NCBI RefSeq assembly: GCF_003182485.1
Contig: NZ_QGTX01000001.1
Coordinates: 434,001-498,000, forward strand
DNA length: 64,000 nt
Direction: 5' to 3'
Source of the DNA: Geodermatophilus normandii
Lineage (GTDB): Bacteria > Actinomycetota > Actinomycetes > Mycobacteriales > Geodermatophilaceae
Shown here: one piece after another, positions 6,338-15,697 of the stretch
Layout of the letters: every line of letters starts with the position of its first letter
Numbering within the stretch: the first letter of the stretch is position 1
Position numbers and translations under genes: made by a program
The notes under the pieces: model-generated
Database searches by the model: none
What the model saw: the letters and a program-made list of their open reading frames with translations, nothing else
What the model was told of the DNA's origin: nothing

Positions 6338-8398
6338 TCAGGCCGGGGCGAGGCCCCGGCGGCGGAGCAGCGGGGCGGGGTCGGCGTCGCGGCCGCGGAC
6401 GGCGCGGAAGGCCTCCAGCGGGTCCACCGAGCCGCCGCGGGAGAGCAGCCGCTCACGGAAGACGTCGCCGTTCTCCCGGCGCAGGCCGCCGTTCTCGCGG
6501 AACCACTCGACGGTGTCGGCGTCGAGGACCTCCGACCAGATGTAGGAGTAGTAGCCCGCCGCGTAGCCGCCGGCGAAGACGTGCTGGAAGTACGTCGTCC
6601 GGTAGCGCGGCGGCACCAGGTCGTCGGCGACGCCGGCGTCGGCCAGCGCCCGCCGCTCGAACTCCGCGGGGTCGCCGATCTCGGTCTCCGGGGTGATGCG
6701 GTGCCAGGCCTGGTCGAGCAGCGTGGCGGCGAGGTACTCCAGCGTCGCGAAGCCCTCGCCCCACAGCCGGGCGTCGTCGAGCGCCTCGACGACGGCCGGG
6801 GGCAGCGGCTCGCCGGTCTCGACGTGCCGCGCGTAGGCGGAGAGGACCTCCGGCCACAGCGCCCACATCTCGTTGACCTGGCTGGGGAACTCGACGAAGT
6901 CGCGGGGCACCGCGGTGCCGGCGAAGCGCGGGTAGGTCACCGCCGAGCTCAGCCCGTGCAGGGCGTGCCCGAACTCGTGGAACAGCGTGTCGACCTCGTC
7001 GAGCGTGAGCAGCGTCGGCCGCCCCTCGGGTGCCCGGGCCACGTTGAGGTTGTTGACGACGACCGGCCGGGTGCCGAGCAGCCGCGACTGGGTCACGAAC
7101 GAGCTCATCCACGCCCCGCCGCGCTTGCCCTCGCGGGCCGTGAAGTCACCGAGGTAGAGGCCCACCGCCTCGCCGTCGGGGCCGCTGACCTCCCACACGC
7201 GGACGTCGGGGTGGTAGCCGGCGAGGTCGGGGCGCGGGCTGAAGCGGAAGCCGTAGAGCAGCTCGGCGGCCCGGAAGACGCCGTCGACGAGGACGCGGTC
7301 CAGCTCGAACCACGGCCGCAGCGCCGCGGTGTCGACGGCATAGCGCTCGGCGCGCACCCGCTCGCTGTAGAAGGCCCAGTCCCACGGCGCCAGCTCGTCA
7401 ACGCCGTCCCGGGCGGCGGCCTCGGCCAGCACCTCCGCCTCGGCCCGCGCGTTCGCCGTCGACGGACCGACCATCGACGAGAGCATCGCGTCGACGGCGG
7501 CGGTGCTCCCGGCGGTCTGGTCGGCGAGCACCAGGTCGGCGTGGGTGGCGAAGCCCAGCAGCCGCGCCCGCTCGGCGCGCACCCGCGCGATCCGCGCGGC
7601 GACCGGGCCGTTGTCGTGCTCGCCCGACGACGCGCGGGTCACCGACGCCTCGAACACCCGGCGGCGCAGCTCCCGGTCGCGCAGCTTGGCCAGCACCGGC
7701 TGACCCGTCGGGAGCAGCAGCGGCAGCACGTACCCGTCGAGGCCGCGGTCGGCGGCGGCACGGGCCGCCGCGGCGACCTCCTCCTCGCCCAGCCCGTCGA
7801 GCTCGGCGGCGTCGGCCACCCGGACGGCGGCGGCCTCGGTGGCCAGCTGCAGGTTCTGCCCGAACTGCGTGGACAGCTCGGAGAGCTCGCGGTTCATCTC
7901 CGACAGCCGGGCGCGGCCGGCATCGTCGAGACGGGCGCCGGCGAGCACGCGGTCGAGGTGGTGGCGCTCGACCAGCCGGACCGCCTCGGGGTCCAGCCCC
8001 GAGGCGTGTCGCGCCTCGTGGACGGCGTCGACGCGGGCGAACAGCACGGGGTCCAGCCGCAGCGCGTCGGCGTGCGCGGCCTCCAGCGGCGCGAGCTCGC
8101 GCTCGATCTCGCGCAGCCGCGGCGAGGACAGCGAGGAGGAGAGGTTGCCGAACACCGCCTCGGCGCGGCGCAGCAGCGCACCGGAGCGCTCGAGCGCCTC
8201 GACGGTGTTCTCGAACGTGGGCGGCTCGGCCGACCCGGTGATCGCGCCGAGCTCGGCGCGCTGCTCGGCCATCCCGGCCAGCACCGCCTCGCGGCAGTGC
8301 TCGAGGGTGGTGTCGGCGAACGGCGGCAGCCCGTAGGGCAGCGGCGACTCGGACAGCAGCGGGTTGGACGACACGGCGGGGGCGGGATCGGCGCTCAT
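6338..8398 (-). CDS. M3-family zinc oligopeptidase (oligopeptidase A / dipeptidyl carboxypeptidase type)
   Basis: The 686-residue protein starts at the ATG at 8398, preceded by GGAGG. The long helical N-terminal half is typical of thimet-like peptidases. The catalytic zinc motif is HEFGHALHGL (HEFGH at residues 474-478). The usual downstream Glu-containing helix follows (FVEFPSQVNEMWALWPEVL), then the substrate-binding Tyr-rich end YAAGYYSYIWSEVLDAD. There is no signal peptide, so it degrades short peptides in the cytoplasm. Dcp and PrlC are close relatives and the sequence alone does not fix which substrate preference applies. It stands alone between two hairpins. Confidence 0.92.
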   Translation of the reverse strand: MSADPAPAVSSNPLLSESPLPYGLPPFADTTLEHCREAVLAGMAEQRAELGAITGSAEPPTFENTVEALERSGALLRRAEAVFGNLSSSLSSPRLREIERELAPLEAAHADALRLDPVLFARVDAVHEARHASGLDPEAVRLVERHHLDRVLAGARLDDAGRARLSEMNRELSELSTQFGQNLQLATEAAAVRVADAAELDGLGEEEVAAAARAAADRGLDGYVLPLLLPTGQPVLAKLRDRELRRRVFEASVTRASSGEHDNGPVAARIARVRAERARLLGFATHADLVLADQTAGSTAAVDAMLSSMVGPSTANARAEAEVLAEAAARDGVDELAPWDWAFYSERVRAERYAVDTAALRPWFELDRVLVDGVFRAAELLYGFRFSPRPDLAGYHPDVRVWEVSGPDGEAVGLYLGDFTAREGKRGGAWMSSFVTQSRLLGTRPVVVNNLNVARAPEGRPTLLTLDEVDTLFHEFGHALHGLSSAVTYPRFAGTAVPRDFVEFPSQVNEMWALWPEVLSAYARHVETGEPLPPAVVEALDDARLWGEGFATLEYLAATLLDQAWHRITPETEIGDPAEFERRALADAGVADDLVPPRYRTTYFQHVFAGGYAAGYYSYIWSEVLDADTVEWFRENGGLRRENGDVFRERLLSRGGSVDPLEAFRAVRGRDADPAPLLRRRGLAPA

Positions 8399-8442
8399 CG
8401 AGCGCCATCCTCCGCCCCCGCCCGGCCCCTCCGCAGGGGCCT

Positions 8443-8483
8443 CCCCGTCCCGGCGACGGCGTCTGCGGCGCCGGGACGAGGGG
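8443..8483 (-). terminator. Hairpin terminator after the ABC transporter operon
   Basis: CCCCGTCCCGGCG (about 8443-8455) pairs with CGCCGGGACGAGGGG (about 8469-8483), with a single bulged A and a loop of about 13 bases. It lies immediately downstream of the permease stop on the minus strand. Confidence 0.55.
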
Positions 8484-8484
8484 C

Positions 8485-9291
8485 TCAGCGGCTGGCGGTC
8501 CGCTTGTAGAGCCGCACCGACAGCGGGAGGAACACCGCGACGATCACCGCCGCCCAGAGCAGCGAGTACAGCGCCGGGTGCTGCAGCGACCAGGCCTCCG
8601 GCGCCGGCAGGCCGGGCACGGTGTTGCCGAACAGCTGCCGCGATGCCTCCACCACCGCCGACACCGGGTTCCACTCGGCGAAGGCGCGCAGCCACGACGG
8701 GAAGCTCTCCAGCGGCACGAAGGCGTTGGAGGCGAACGTCAACGGGAAGATCACGATGAAGGACGCGTTGTTCACGACCTCCGGCGTCCGCACCAGCAGC
8801 CCGACGACCGCCATCAGCCAGCTGATCGCGTAGGAGAACACGAGCAGCACGAGGAAGCCGGCCGCCGCCTCACCCGCCGAGGTGTGGATCCGCCAGCCGA
8901 CGACGAGGCCGGTCAGCGCCATCACCGCGACCGACAGCGCGTTGAGCCCGGCGTCGGCGACCGTCCGGCCCACGAGCACGGCCGAGGACGCCATCGGCAG
9001 CGACCGGAACCGGTCGATGAGCCCCTTCTGCAGGTCGTCGGCGACGCTCGCCCCGGTGATCGTGGCGCCGAAGACCACGGTCTGGGCGAAGATCCCGGGC
9101 AGCAGGAACTCCGCGTAGGACAGGTCGCCCGGGACCTGGATCGCGCCGCCGAAGACGTAGCGGAACAGCAGCACGAACATGATCGGCGACAGCGTCGCGA
9201 AGAACAGCAGGTCGGGCACCCGCTTGACCTTGATCAGGTTCCGGCGGGTGATCGTCAGGCTGTCGCTGACGGCCACGGACAGCGAGCTCAT
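8485..9291 (-). CDS. ABC-2 type exporter permease (DrrB-like)
   Basis: The 268-residue protein has about six membrane helices. The family pattern is present: an N-terminal amphipathic segment (SLTITRRNLIKVKRVPDLLFF), the first helix region with SPIMFVLLFRYVFGGAI, and LLPGIFAQTVVFGA. The loop LQKGLIDRFRSLPM is shared by daunorubicin-resistance permeases. The ATG at 9291 overlaps the ATPase stop by 4 bases, so a half-transporter pair is made together. Relatives export hydrophobic drugs or lipids. No biosynthetic genes lie next to it, so the substrate is unknown. Confidence 0.9.
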   Translation of the reverse strand: MSSLSVAVSDSLTITRRNLIKVKRVPDLLFFATLSPIMFVLLFRYVFGGAIQVPGDLSYAEFLLPGIFAQTVVFGATITGASVADDLQKGLIDRFRSLPMASSAVLVGRTVADAGLNALSVAVMALTGLVVGWRIHTSAGEAAAGFLVLLVFSYAISWLMAVVGLLVRTPEVVNNASFIVIFPLTFASNAFVPLESFPSWLRAFAEWNPVSAVVEASRQLFGNTVPGLPAPEAWSLQHPALYSLLWAAVIVAVFLPLSVRLYKRTASR

Positions 9292-10301
9292 CGGGCACTC
9301 CCTGCGGTCTCGGCGGGCACGCGCCCGGCGGTCTCCCCGGCGTCCGGGTCCTGCTCGCCGTCCTCGGCCGCGTGGCCGGTCAGGCTGAGGAAGACGTCGT
9401 CGAGGTCGGGCCGGCGCAGCCCGATGTCGAGCACCTCGACGTCGGTGCCGGCCAGCAGGCGCAGCGCCTCGGCCAGCGAGTCGGTGCCCCCGCGCACCGG
9501 CAGGCTCAGCCGCCGGGTCTGCTCGTCGGGGTGGGCGCCGCCCGCCGACAGCGGCACCAGCAGCCGGGCGGCCTCGGCGAGGTCCCCGGCGCGGCCGACG
9601 GTCAGCTCCAGCCGCTGCCCGCCGACCTGGGCCTTGAGCTCGTCGGCGGTGCCGCGGGCGATCACCCGGCCGCGGTCGATCACCACCATCCGCTCGGCCA
9701 GGCGGTCGGCCTCCTCGAGGTACTGGGTGGTCAGCAGGATCGTCGTCCCGCCGCCGGCGAGGTCGGCGATGAACTCCCACATGCCCAGCCGGCTGCGCGG
9801 GTCCAGACCGGTGGTCGGCTCGTCGAGGAACAGCACCCGCGGGCGGGCGATGAGCGAGGCGGCGATGTCGAGCCGGCGCCGCATGCCGCCGGAGTAGGTC
9901 TTCGCCGGCCGGGCCGCCGCGTCGGTGAGGTCGAAGCGCTCGAGCAGTTCCTCCGCCCGCGCCCGCGACTGCTGCCTCCCGAGCCGGTAGAGCCGCCCGA
10001 CCATCTCCAGGTTCTCGAAGCCGGTGAGGTACTCGTCGACCGCGGCGTACTGGCCGGTCAGCCCGATGAGCGAGCGCACCCGGTCCGGCTCGCGCAGGAC
10101 GTCGACCCCGGCCACCTCGGCGCGGCCGCCGTCGGGCTGCAGCAGCGTGGTGAGGATGCGGACGACGGTGGTCTTGCCCGCCCCGTTGGGCCCGAGCAGG
10201 CCGAGCACGCTGCCCTCGGGAACGGCGAGGTCGACCCCCGCCAGCGCGGTGTTGGACCCGAAGCGCTTCTGCAGTCCCTCGACGAGGATGGCGTTGCTCA
10301 T
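9288..10301 (-). CDS. ABC transporter ATP-binding protein (DrrA family)
   Basis: The 337-residue ATPase contains Walker A (LGPNGAGKTT), a Q-loop (IGLTGQYAAVD), the signature YSGGMRRRLDIAASL, Walker B (VLFLDEPTTGLDP) and an H-loop region with LLTTQYLEEADRL. The C-terminal extension after residue 220 (GQRLELTVGRAGDL onwards, then RRPDLDDVFLSLTG) is typical of the DrrA group. It drives the permease encoded downstream. The ATG at 10301 begins MSNAILVEGLQKRFG; extra upstream residues in frame do not look coding. A 114-base gap separates it from ilvA on the same strand, enough for its own promoter. Confidence 0.93.
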   Translation of the reverse strand: MSNAILVEGLQKRFGSNTALAGVDLAVPEGSVLGLLGPNGAGKTTVVRILTTLLQPDGGRAEVAGVDVLREPDRVRSLIGLTGQYAAVDEYLTGFENLEMVGRLYRLGRQQSRARAEELLERFDLTDAAARPAKTYSGGMRRRLDIAASLIARPRVLFLDEPTTGLDPRSRLGMWEFIADLAGGGTTILLTTQYLEEADRLAERMVVIDRGRVIARGTADELKAQVGGQRLELTVGRAGDLAEAARLLVPLSAGGAHPDEQTRRLSLPVRGGTDSLAEALRLLAGTDVEVLDIGLRRPDLDDVFLSLTGHAAEDGEQDPDAGETAGRVPAETAGSAR

Positions 10302-10415
10302 GCCCGCGAACCTAGGTGTGAGCACCGACACTTCCCGGACCCTCGTCGCGCACCGCGGACCATCTCCATGCCACACCGACCGCGGCGACGGCGGGAACTC
10401 ATCGCCGGCGCCGGC

Positions 10416-11630
10416 TCAGCCCTCCGAGACGGGGAACCCGGCGTCCTCCAGCGCGGTGACGACGGTCCGCGCGTGGTCGGGGCCCCGGGTCTCGAGGACG
10501 ACGAAGACCTCGACCTGCCCGAGGTCCAGGCGGGTCGAGGTCCGCTCGTGCTCGACCTCCAGGACGTTGGCGCCACCCTCGGCGAGGACCGCGAGCACCG
10601 CCGCGAGCGACCCCGGCCGGTCGGGCACGGCCAGGCGCAGCCGCAGGTACCGGCCGGCCGCCGCCATGCCGTGCTGGACCACCTTGAGCAGCAGCACCGG
10701 GTCGACGTTGCCGCCGGACACGACGGCGACCACCGGCGGCGGGAAGGCCTCCGGCTCGGCCAGCACCGCCGCCACGGCGGCCACCCCCGCCGGCTCGACG
10801 ACGAGCTTGGCCCGCTCCAGGCAGAACAGCAGCGCGCGGGAGAGGTCCTCCTCCCCCACCGTGCGCACCTCGTCGACCAGGTCGCGGACGTGCGCGAGCG
10901 TGAGGTCGCTGGGCGCGCCGACGGCGATCCCGTCGGCCATCGTGGACACCCCGGTCAGCGGCACGGGGTACCCGGCCGCCAGGGAGCCGGGGAAGGCGGC
11001 GGCCCCGGCGGCCTGCACCGCCACGATCCGCACCTCCGGCCGCCGGGCGCGGACGGCGGCGGCGACGCCGGACACGAGCCCGCCGCCCCCGGTGCAGACG
11101 ACGAGCGTGGCGACGTCGGGGCACTGCTCGAGCACCTCGGCGCCCACGGTCCCCTGCCCGGCGATGACGTCGGGGTGGTCGAAGGGGTGGATGAAGACCG
11201 CGCCGGTCGCCTCGGCGTGCGCGACCGCCGCGGCCAGCGCCGCGGTGAGGTCGACGCCGCCCAGGCGGGCCTCGGCGCCGTAGCCGCGGGTGGCGGCCAC
11301 CTTGGGCAGCGGCGCGGACTCGGGCATGAAGACGGTGGCCGAGATCCCGAGCATGCGGGCGGCCAGCGCGACGCCCTGCGCGTGGTTGCCGGCGCTGGCC
11401 GCGACCACCCCCCGCGCCCGCTCCTCCGGCGTCAGCCGCGACAACCGCACGTAGGCGCCGCGGAACTTGAACGAGCCGGTGTGCTGCAGGTTCTCGCACT
11501 TGAGGTGCACCGGGCCGCCGACCCGCTCGGCCAGCGCGCGCGAGTGCTCCAGCGGCGTGCGGCGTGCGACGCCGTCGAGCAGGTCGGCCGCGGCGGCGAC
11601 GTCGGCACCGGTGACGAGGTCGGCTCCCAT
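10416..11630 (-). CDS. ilvA: Threonine ammonia-lyase (threonine dehydratase) with ACT domain
   Basis: The 404-residue fold-type II PLP enzyme converts threonine to 2-oxobutyrate. The PLP lysine lies in TGSFKFRGAY (K55). Also present are SAGNHAQGVALAARM and a glycine-rich phosphate cup (CTGGGGLVSG). The C-terminal 80 residues form one ACT-like regulatory domain (LRLAVPDRPGSLAAVLAVLA). One ACT domain and the short length fit the type seen in many actinobacteria and in catabolic TdcB-like enzymes with ACT, rather than the two-ACT E. coli IlvA. The ATG at 11630 has GGGAGGA upstream. It is divergent, by 58 bases, from the AAA ATPase gene. Confidence 0.93.
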   Translation of the reverse strand: MGADLVTGADVAAAADLLDGVARRTPLEHSRALAERVGGPVHLKCENLQHTGSFKFRGAYVRLSRLTPEERARGVVAASAGNHAQGVALAARMLGISATVFMPESAPLPKVAATRGYGAEARLGGVDLTAALAAAVAHAEATGAVFIHPFDHPDVIAGQGTVGAEVLEQCPDVATLVVCTGGGGLVSGVAAAVRARRPEVRIVAVQAAGAAAFPGSLAAGYPVPLTGVSTMADGIAVGAPSDLTLAHVRDLVDEVRTVGEEDLSRALLFCLERAKLVVEPAGVAAVAAVLAEPEAFPPPVVAVVSGGNVDPVLLLKVVQHGMAAAGRYLRLRLAVPDRPGSLAAVLAVLAEGGANVLEVEHERTSTRLDLGQVEVFVVLETRGPDHARTVVTALEDAGFPVSEG

Positions 11631-11688
11631 GCCGTGATCCTCCCAGGGGCGGCCGGGCCGCTCCCGCATCCTCGCTGGTCGTCGTACC

Positions 11689-13161
11689 GTGGCTGAGGTG
11701 ACGGACGTCGCCCCAGCGCAGACCCCACCCGCACCCACGACCCTCGGCGCGCTCCGTGCGGACGGAGCCGCCTTCCGGCCGGTCAAGGCCGAGATCCGCG
11801 CCAACCTCCTCGCCCGCCTCGGCACCGGCGAGCCCAGCCTGCCCGGCATCGTCGGTTTCGAGGACACCGTCGTCCCCGAGGTCGAGCGGGCCCTCATCGC
11901 CGGCCACGACCTCGTCCTGCTCGGCGAGCGCGGCCAGGGCAAGACCCGCCTGATCCGCACCCTCGTCGGCCTGCTCGACGAGTGGACGCCGGTCCTGGCC
12001 GGCAGCGAGCTCAACGAGCACCCGCTGAACCCGGTCAGCGTGTGGGCGCACCGCCAGATCGCCGAGCACGGCGAGGACACCCCGGTCGGCTGGCTGCACC
12101 GCAGCGAGCGCTTCGGCGAGAAGCTGGCCACCCCCGACACGAGCGTCGGCGACCTCATCGGCGACGTCGACCCGATCAAGGTCGCCGAGGGCCGCACCCT
12201 GGGCGACCCCGAGACGGTCCACTACGGCCTGGTCCCGCGCACCAACCGCGGCATCTTCAGCGTCAACGAGCTGCCCGACCTCGCCGAGCGCATCCAGGTG
12301 GCGCTGCTCAACGTGCTCGAGGAGCGCGACATCCAGATCCGCGGCTACCGCGTGCGGCTGCCGCTGGACCTGCTGCTCGTGGCCAGCGCCAACCCCGAGG
12401 ACTACACCAACCGCGGGCGGATCATCACCCCGCTCAAGGACCGCTTCGGCGCCGAGGTCCGCACGCACTACCCGCTGGAGCTGGCCGACGAGATCCGGCT
12501 GCTCCAGCAGGAGGCGCGGACCAGCGGGCTCGGTGCGCCGAGCGGGCACGACGGCTTCGACGCTCCCGTGGTCCCCCAGCACCTGGTCGAGATCGTCGCC
12601 CGGTTCACCCGGCTGGTGCGCGAGTCCAGCCACGTGGACCAGCGCTCGGGCGTCAGCGCCCGGTTCGCCATCGCGGGGCTGGAGACCGTCGCCGCCTCCG
12701 CCGTCCGCCGGGCCGCGATCGCCGGGGAGACCCGGCCGGTGGCGCGCGTCGTCGACCTGCCGGGCATCGTCCCGGCCAGCCGCGGCAAGGTCGAGTTCGC
12801 CGACTCCGGCAGCGACCCCGACGACGACCGGGAGACCGAGGTACTCGAGCACCTGCTGCGGCAGGCCACCGCGCAGACCTTCCGCGCCCGGTGCGGCGGG
12901 CTGGACCTGACCGGCCTGCAGGAGCACTTCACCGGCGGGGAGACCGTCGAGTCCGGCGAGCTCGTGCCGGGCGCGGCGCTGCTGGGCCAGCTGGGCACCA
13001 TCCCGCGGCTGGCCGAGCTGCTCGGCCGCCTCGGCGTGCCCGAGGGCGAGGAGTCCGCCGAGCAGGCCGCCGCCGCCGTCGAGTTCGCCCTCGAGGGCCT
13101 CTACCTCACCCGCCGGCTGGCCAAGGACACCGACGGCACGCGGACGGTCTACGGCGCATGA
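11689..13161 (+). CDS. AAA+ ATPase, magnesium-chelatase ChlI/MoxR-like
   Basis: The product is about 490 residues from the GTG at 11689; the GTG at 11698 is an equally possible start. The Walker A is LLGERGQGKTRLIR and the Walker B/arginine-finger region includes GIFSVNELPDLAERIQVALLN. The sensor-1 type ASANPEDYTNRGRIITPLKDRF motif is that of ChlI-like ATPases. It is longer than MoxR, with a helical C-terminal part. The next gene, overlapping by 4 bases, encodes a VWA protein. Together they resemble the Rv0958/Rv0959 pair of M. tuberculosis and the general MoxR-VWA chaperone pairs. No porphyrin or cobalamin genes are nearby, so metal insertion is not supported. Confidence 0.88.
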   Translation: MAEVTDVAPAQTPPAPTTLGALRADGAAFRPVKAEIRANLLARLGTGEPSLPGIVGFEDTVVPEVERALIAGHDLVLLGERGQGKTRLIRTLVGLLDEWTPVLAGSELNEHPLNPVSVWAHRQIAEHGEDTPVGWLHRSERFGEKLATPDTSVGDLIGDVDPIKVAEGRTLGDPETVHYGLVPRTNRGIFSVNELPDLAERIQVALLNVLEERDIQIRGYRVRLPLDLLLVASANPEDYTNRGRIITPLKDRFGAEVRTHYPLELADEIRLLQQEARTSGLGAPSGHDGFDAPVVPQHLVEIVARFTRLVRESSHVDQRSGVSARFAIAGLETVAASAVRRAAIAGETRPVARVVDLPGIVPASRGKVEFADSGSDPDDDRETEVLEHLLRQATAQTFRARCGGLDLTGLQEHFTGGETVESGELVPGAALLGQLGTIPRLAELLGRLGVPEGEESAEQAAAAVEFALEGLYLTRRLAKDTDGTRTVYGA

Positions 13162-15212
13162 GCCGTCCCCGCCCCGGCAGGGGCTACCGGTACGGCCGCT
13201 GGCGGGGCGGGCCCGACCCGCTCGCCCCGCCCTACGACCTGGGCAGCGCCGTCGACGAGATCGGTGACTCCGTGCTCGGCGGCAGCGGCGTGCGGGAGGC
13301 GCTGCGCGAGCTGCTGCGCCGCGGCATGGACGGCCGGCGCGGCCTGGACGAGCTGCGCCGCTCGGTGCGCGAGCGGCTGCGGCAGGCGCGCACCGCCGGC
13401 CGGATGGACGGCACGCTGCAGGAGGTCCGCGAGCTGCTCGACCGGGCGCTGGACGCCGAGCGCCGCGCGCTGTTCCCCGACCCCGACGACGCCGCCCGCC
13501 TGGCCGAGGCCGAGCTCGACGCGCTCCCGCAGGACACCGCGGGCGCCGTGCGGGCGCTCAAGGACTACCCGTTCCGCTCCCCGGAGGCGCGGGAGGCCTA
13601 CGACCGCATCCAGGACCTGCTGCGGCGGGAGGTCCTCGACAGCTCCTTCGCCAACATGAAGCAGGCGCTGGAGAACGCCAGCGAGCAGGACATGCAGGCG
13701 GTCAAGGACATGGTCGCGGACCTGTCCCGGCTGGTGGACGCGCACAACCGCGGCGAGGACACCGACGAGCAGTTCCGCGAGTTCATGGACCGGCACGGGC
13801 AGTTCTTCCCCGACGACCCGCAGTCGGTGGAGGAGCTGATCGACTCCCTCGCCCGCCGGGCGGCCGCCCAGGAACGCATGATGGCCGGCCTGTCGCCGGA
13901 GCAGCGGGCCGAGCTGGCCGACCTCATGGCCCAGACCATGTCCGACATGGGGCTGGCCAGCGAGATGGCGCACCTGCAGGACGCGCTGCGCCGGGCCCGC
14001 CCGGACCTCCCCTGGGGCCAGCGCGGCCAGGTCCCCGACGGCGAGCAGGCCCTCGGCCTCGGTGACGCCACCAGCGCCGTCGCGGAGCTGGCCGACCTCG
14101 AGGCGCTGTCCAACCAGCTCTCGCAGGGCTACGCCGGCGCCTCGCTGGCCGACGTCGACGAGGAGCTGCTCGAGCAGGCGCTGGGCCGCGAGGCCGTCGA
14201 CGACCTCGCCGCGCTGCGGCAGATGGAGCGCGAGCTGGAGCGGCAGGGCTACCTCAACCGCTCCGACGGCAAGCTGGAGCTCTCCCCGAAGGCGGTGCGC
14301 CGGCTCGGCGCCACCGCGCTGCGGCGGGTGTTCGCCAAGCTCGACGCGGCCGGCCGCGGGGAGCACGACGTCGCCGACGCCGGTGCCGCCGGGGAGCTCA
14401 CGGGCAGCTCGCGGGAGTGGCAGTTCGGCGACGAGCAGCCGCTCGACGTCGTCCGGACGGTCCGCAACGCGGTGCTGCGCACCGCCGGCACACCCTCCGG
14501 GGACGGCGACCGGAAGGTCCGCATCGCGGTCGAGGACTTCGAGGTCGTGGAGACCGAGCGGCGCACCGGGGCCGCCGTCGCGTTGCTGGTCGACCTGTCC
14601 TACTCGATGGCGCTGCGCGGCACCTGGGGTGCGGCCAAGTCGACGGCGATGGCGCTGCACTCGCTGGTGACGACGCGCTTCCCGCAGGACGCGATCCAGA
14701 TCATCGGCTTCTCCTCCACCGCCCAGGTGCTCAAGCCCGAGACGCTGGCCGAGCTGTCCGTGGACACGCTGCAGGGCACCAACCTGCAGCACGGGCTGAT
14801 GCTGGCCCGCCGGTTCCTGGCCCGGCACCGCGACGCCGAGCCGGTGGTCCTGGTGGTCACCGACGGTGAGCCGACGGCGCACCTGGAGGAGGACGGCACG
14901 CCGTACTTCTGCTGGCCGCCGATGCCCGAGACGATCGCCAGGACCGTCGCGGAGGTGGAGCGGGTGGCCCGGTCGGGCGCGACGCTGAACGTGTTCGCGC
15001 TCGACCCGGAGCCGAGCCTGGTGCACTTCGTCCACGACATCACCGCGCGGGCCGGCGGCCGGGTGTTCACCCCGGACAGCGACCGGCTCGGCGAGTACGT
15101 CGTCGCGGACTACCTGCGCACCCGCCGGGGCGCCGGGCGCGCTGACCGGGCCGCCGCGGGCTGCGCGCCCGCGGCGGCCCGCCGGACGACGTCGAGGAGA
15201 CTGGGCCGGTGA
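13158..15212 (+). CDS. VWA-domain protein, partner of the AAA+ ATPase
   Basis: The ATG at 13158 overlaps the ATPase stop by 4 bases. The product is 684 residues. Residues 1-460 are a long charged, largely helical region with many Glu/Arg/Gln repeats (ASEQDMQAVKDMVADLSRLV). The C-terminal VWA domain has a MIDAS: DLSYS at about 479-483, a Thr in DTLQGTNLQHG, and VVTDGEPTAHLE. The metal site therefore looks intact. ATPase plus VWA pairs act as chaperone-like remodelling machines for a client complex; the client is unknown. The last 35 residues are Arg/Ala-rich and may be poorly ordered. Confidence 0.88.
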   Translation: MSRPRPGRGYRYGRWRGGPDPLAPPYDLGSAVDEIGDSVLGGSGVREALRELLRRGMDGRRGLDELRRSVRERLRQARTAGRMDGTLQEVRELLDRALDAERRALFPDPDDAARLAEAELDALPQDTAGAVRALKDYPFRSPEAREAYDRIQDLLRREVLDSSFANMKQALENASEQDMQAVKDMVADLSRLVDAHNRGEDTDEQFREFMDRHGQFFPDDPQSVEELIDSLARRAAAQERMMAGLSPEQRAELADLMAQTMSDMGLASEMAHLQDALRRARPDLPWGQRGQVPDGEQALGLGDATSAVAELADLEALSNQLSQGYAGASLADVDEELLEQALGREAVDDLAALRQMERELERQGYLNRSDGKLELSPKAVRRLGATALRRVFAKLDAAGRGEHDVADAGAAGELTGSSREWQFGDEQPLDVVRTVRNAVLRTAGTPSGDGDRKVRIAVEDFEVVETERRTGAAVALLVDLSYSMALRGTWGAAKSTAMALHSLVTTRFPQDAIQIIGFSSTAQVLKPETLAELSVDTLQGTNLQHGLMLARRFLARHRDAEPVVLVVTDGEPTAHLEEDGTPYFCWPPMPETIARTVAEVERVARSGATLNVFALDPEPSLVHFVHDITARAGGRVFTPDSDRLGEYVVADYLRTRRGAGRADRAAAGCAPAAARRTTSRRLGR

Positions 15213-15667
15213 CCAGTGAGCCCGCGGCCGTCTCGGTCGAGGAGGTCGGCGTCGACGTGGTGCTGCCCCTGCGCAGCGCCGTCCTGCGCGACGGCGGGCC
15301 GGCGGCGCTCCCCGGCGACGACGACCCCGCGACCGTGCACCTGGCCGCGCGGACCCCCGACGGCCGGGTGGTGGGCGTGGTCCGGCTCGCCCCCGCCCCC
15401 TGCCCGTGGCGGCCGGCGCGGGAACCGTGGCAGCTGCGCGGCATGGCCACCGACCCGGGGGTCCGGGGCACCGGCGCCGGCCGCGCGCTGGCCGCGGCGT
15501 GCCTGGCGGTGGTCGCGGCACGCGGCGGCGACCTGCTGTGGTGCAACGCGCGCGTGACGGCGGCCGGCTTCTACGAGCACATGGGCTTCACCGTGGTGAC
15601 CGACGCCTTCGACGTCGACCCGATCGGCCCGCACGTCGGCATGCTCGCCCCCGTGCCCGGCCGCTGA
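15209..15667 (+). CDS. GNAT-family N-acetyltransferase
   Basis: The 152-residue single GNAT domain contains the acetyl-CoA-binding motif A: LRGMATDPGVRGTGAGRALA, with the (Q/R)xxGxG/A loop VRGTGAG. Motif B follows (LLWCNARVTAAGFYEHMGF), where the helix and Tyr typical of the family lie. The GTG at 15209 overlaps the VWA stop by 4 bases, so it is translated with the AAA/VWA pair. Substrate is unknown; the position suggests it could modify a component of that complex, but many actinobacterial GNAT genes are simply appended to operons. Confidence 0.83.
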   Translation: MTSEPAAVSVEEVGVDVVLPLRSAVLRDGGPAALPGDDDPATVHLAARTPDGRVVGVVRLAPAPCPWRPAREPWQLRGMATDPGVRGTGAGRALAAACLAVVAARGGDLLWCNARVTAAGFYEHMGFTVVTDAFDVDPIGPHVGMLAPVPGR

Positions 15668-15697
15668 GTCCCGTCGGCCCGACCGGTCACCCCTGGC

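Noticed and set aside
6581-8509. 642-codon plus-strand frame opposite the M3 peptidase
   Set aside because: Composition is that of an antisense shadow (Arg/Gly/Leu/Val) and no family is recognisable.
8485-10301. DrrAB-like transporter considered as part of an antibiotic gene cluster
   Set aside because: No biosynthetic genes lie beside it; the neighbours are a peptidase and threonine ammonia-lyase.
11982-13157. Open frame upstream of the VWA gene's ATG, overlapping the ATPase gene
   Set aside because: Arg/Pro/Ala-rich frame-shifted copy of the ATPase gene; the VWA protein starts at the overlapping ATG at 13158.
11689-15212. ATPase/VWA pair considered as magnesium or cobalt chelatase
   Set aside because: There is no large chelatase subunit and no porphyrin or cobalamin gene nearby.
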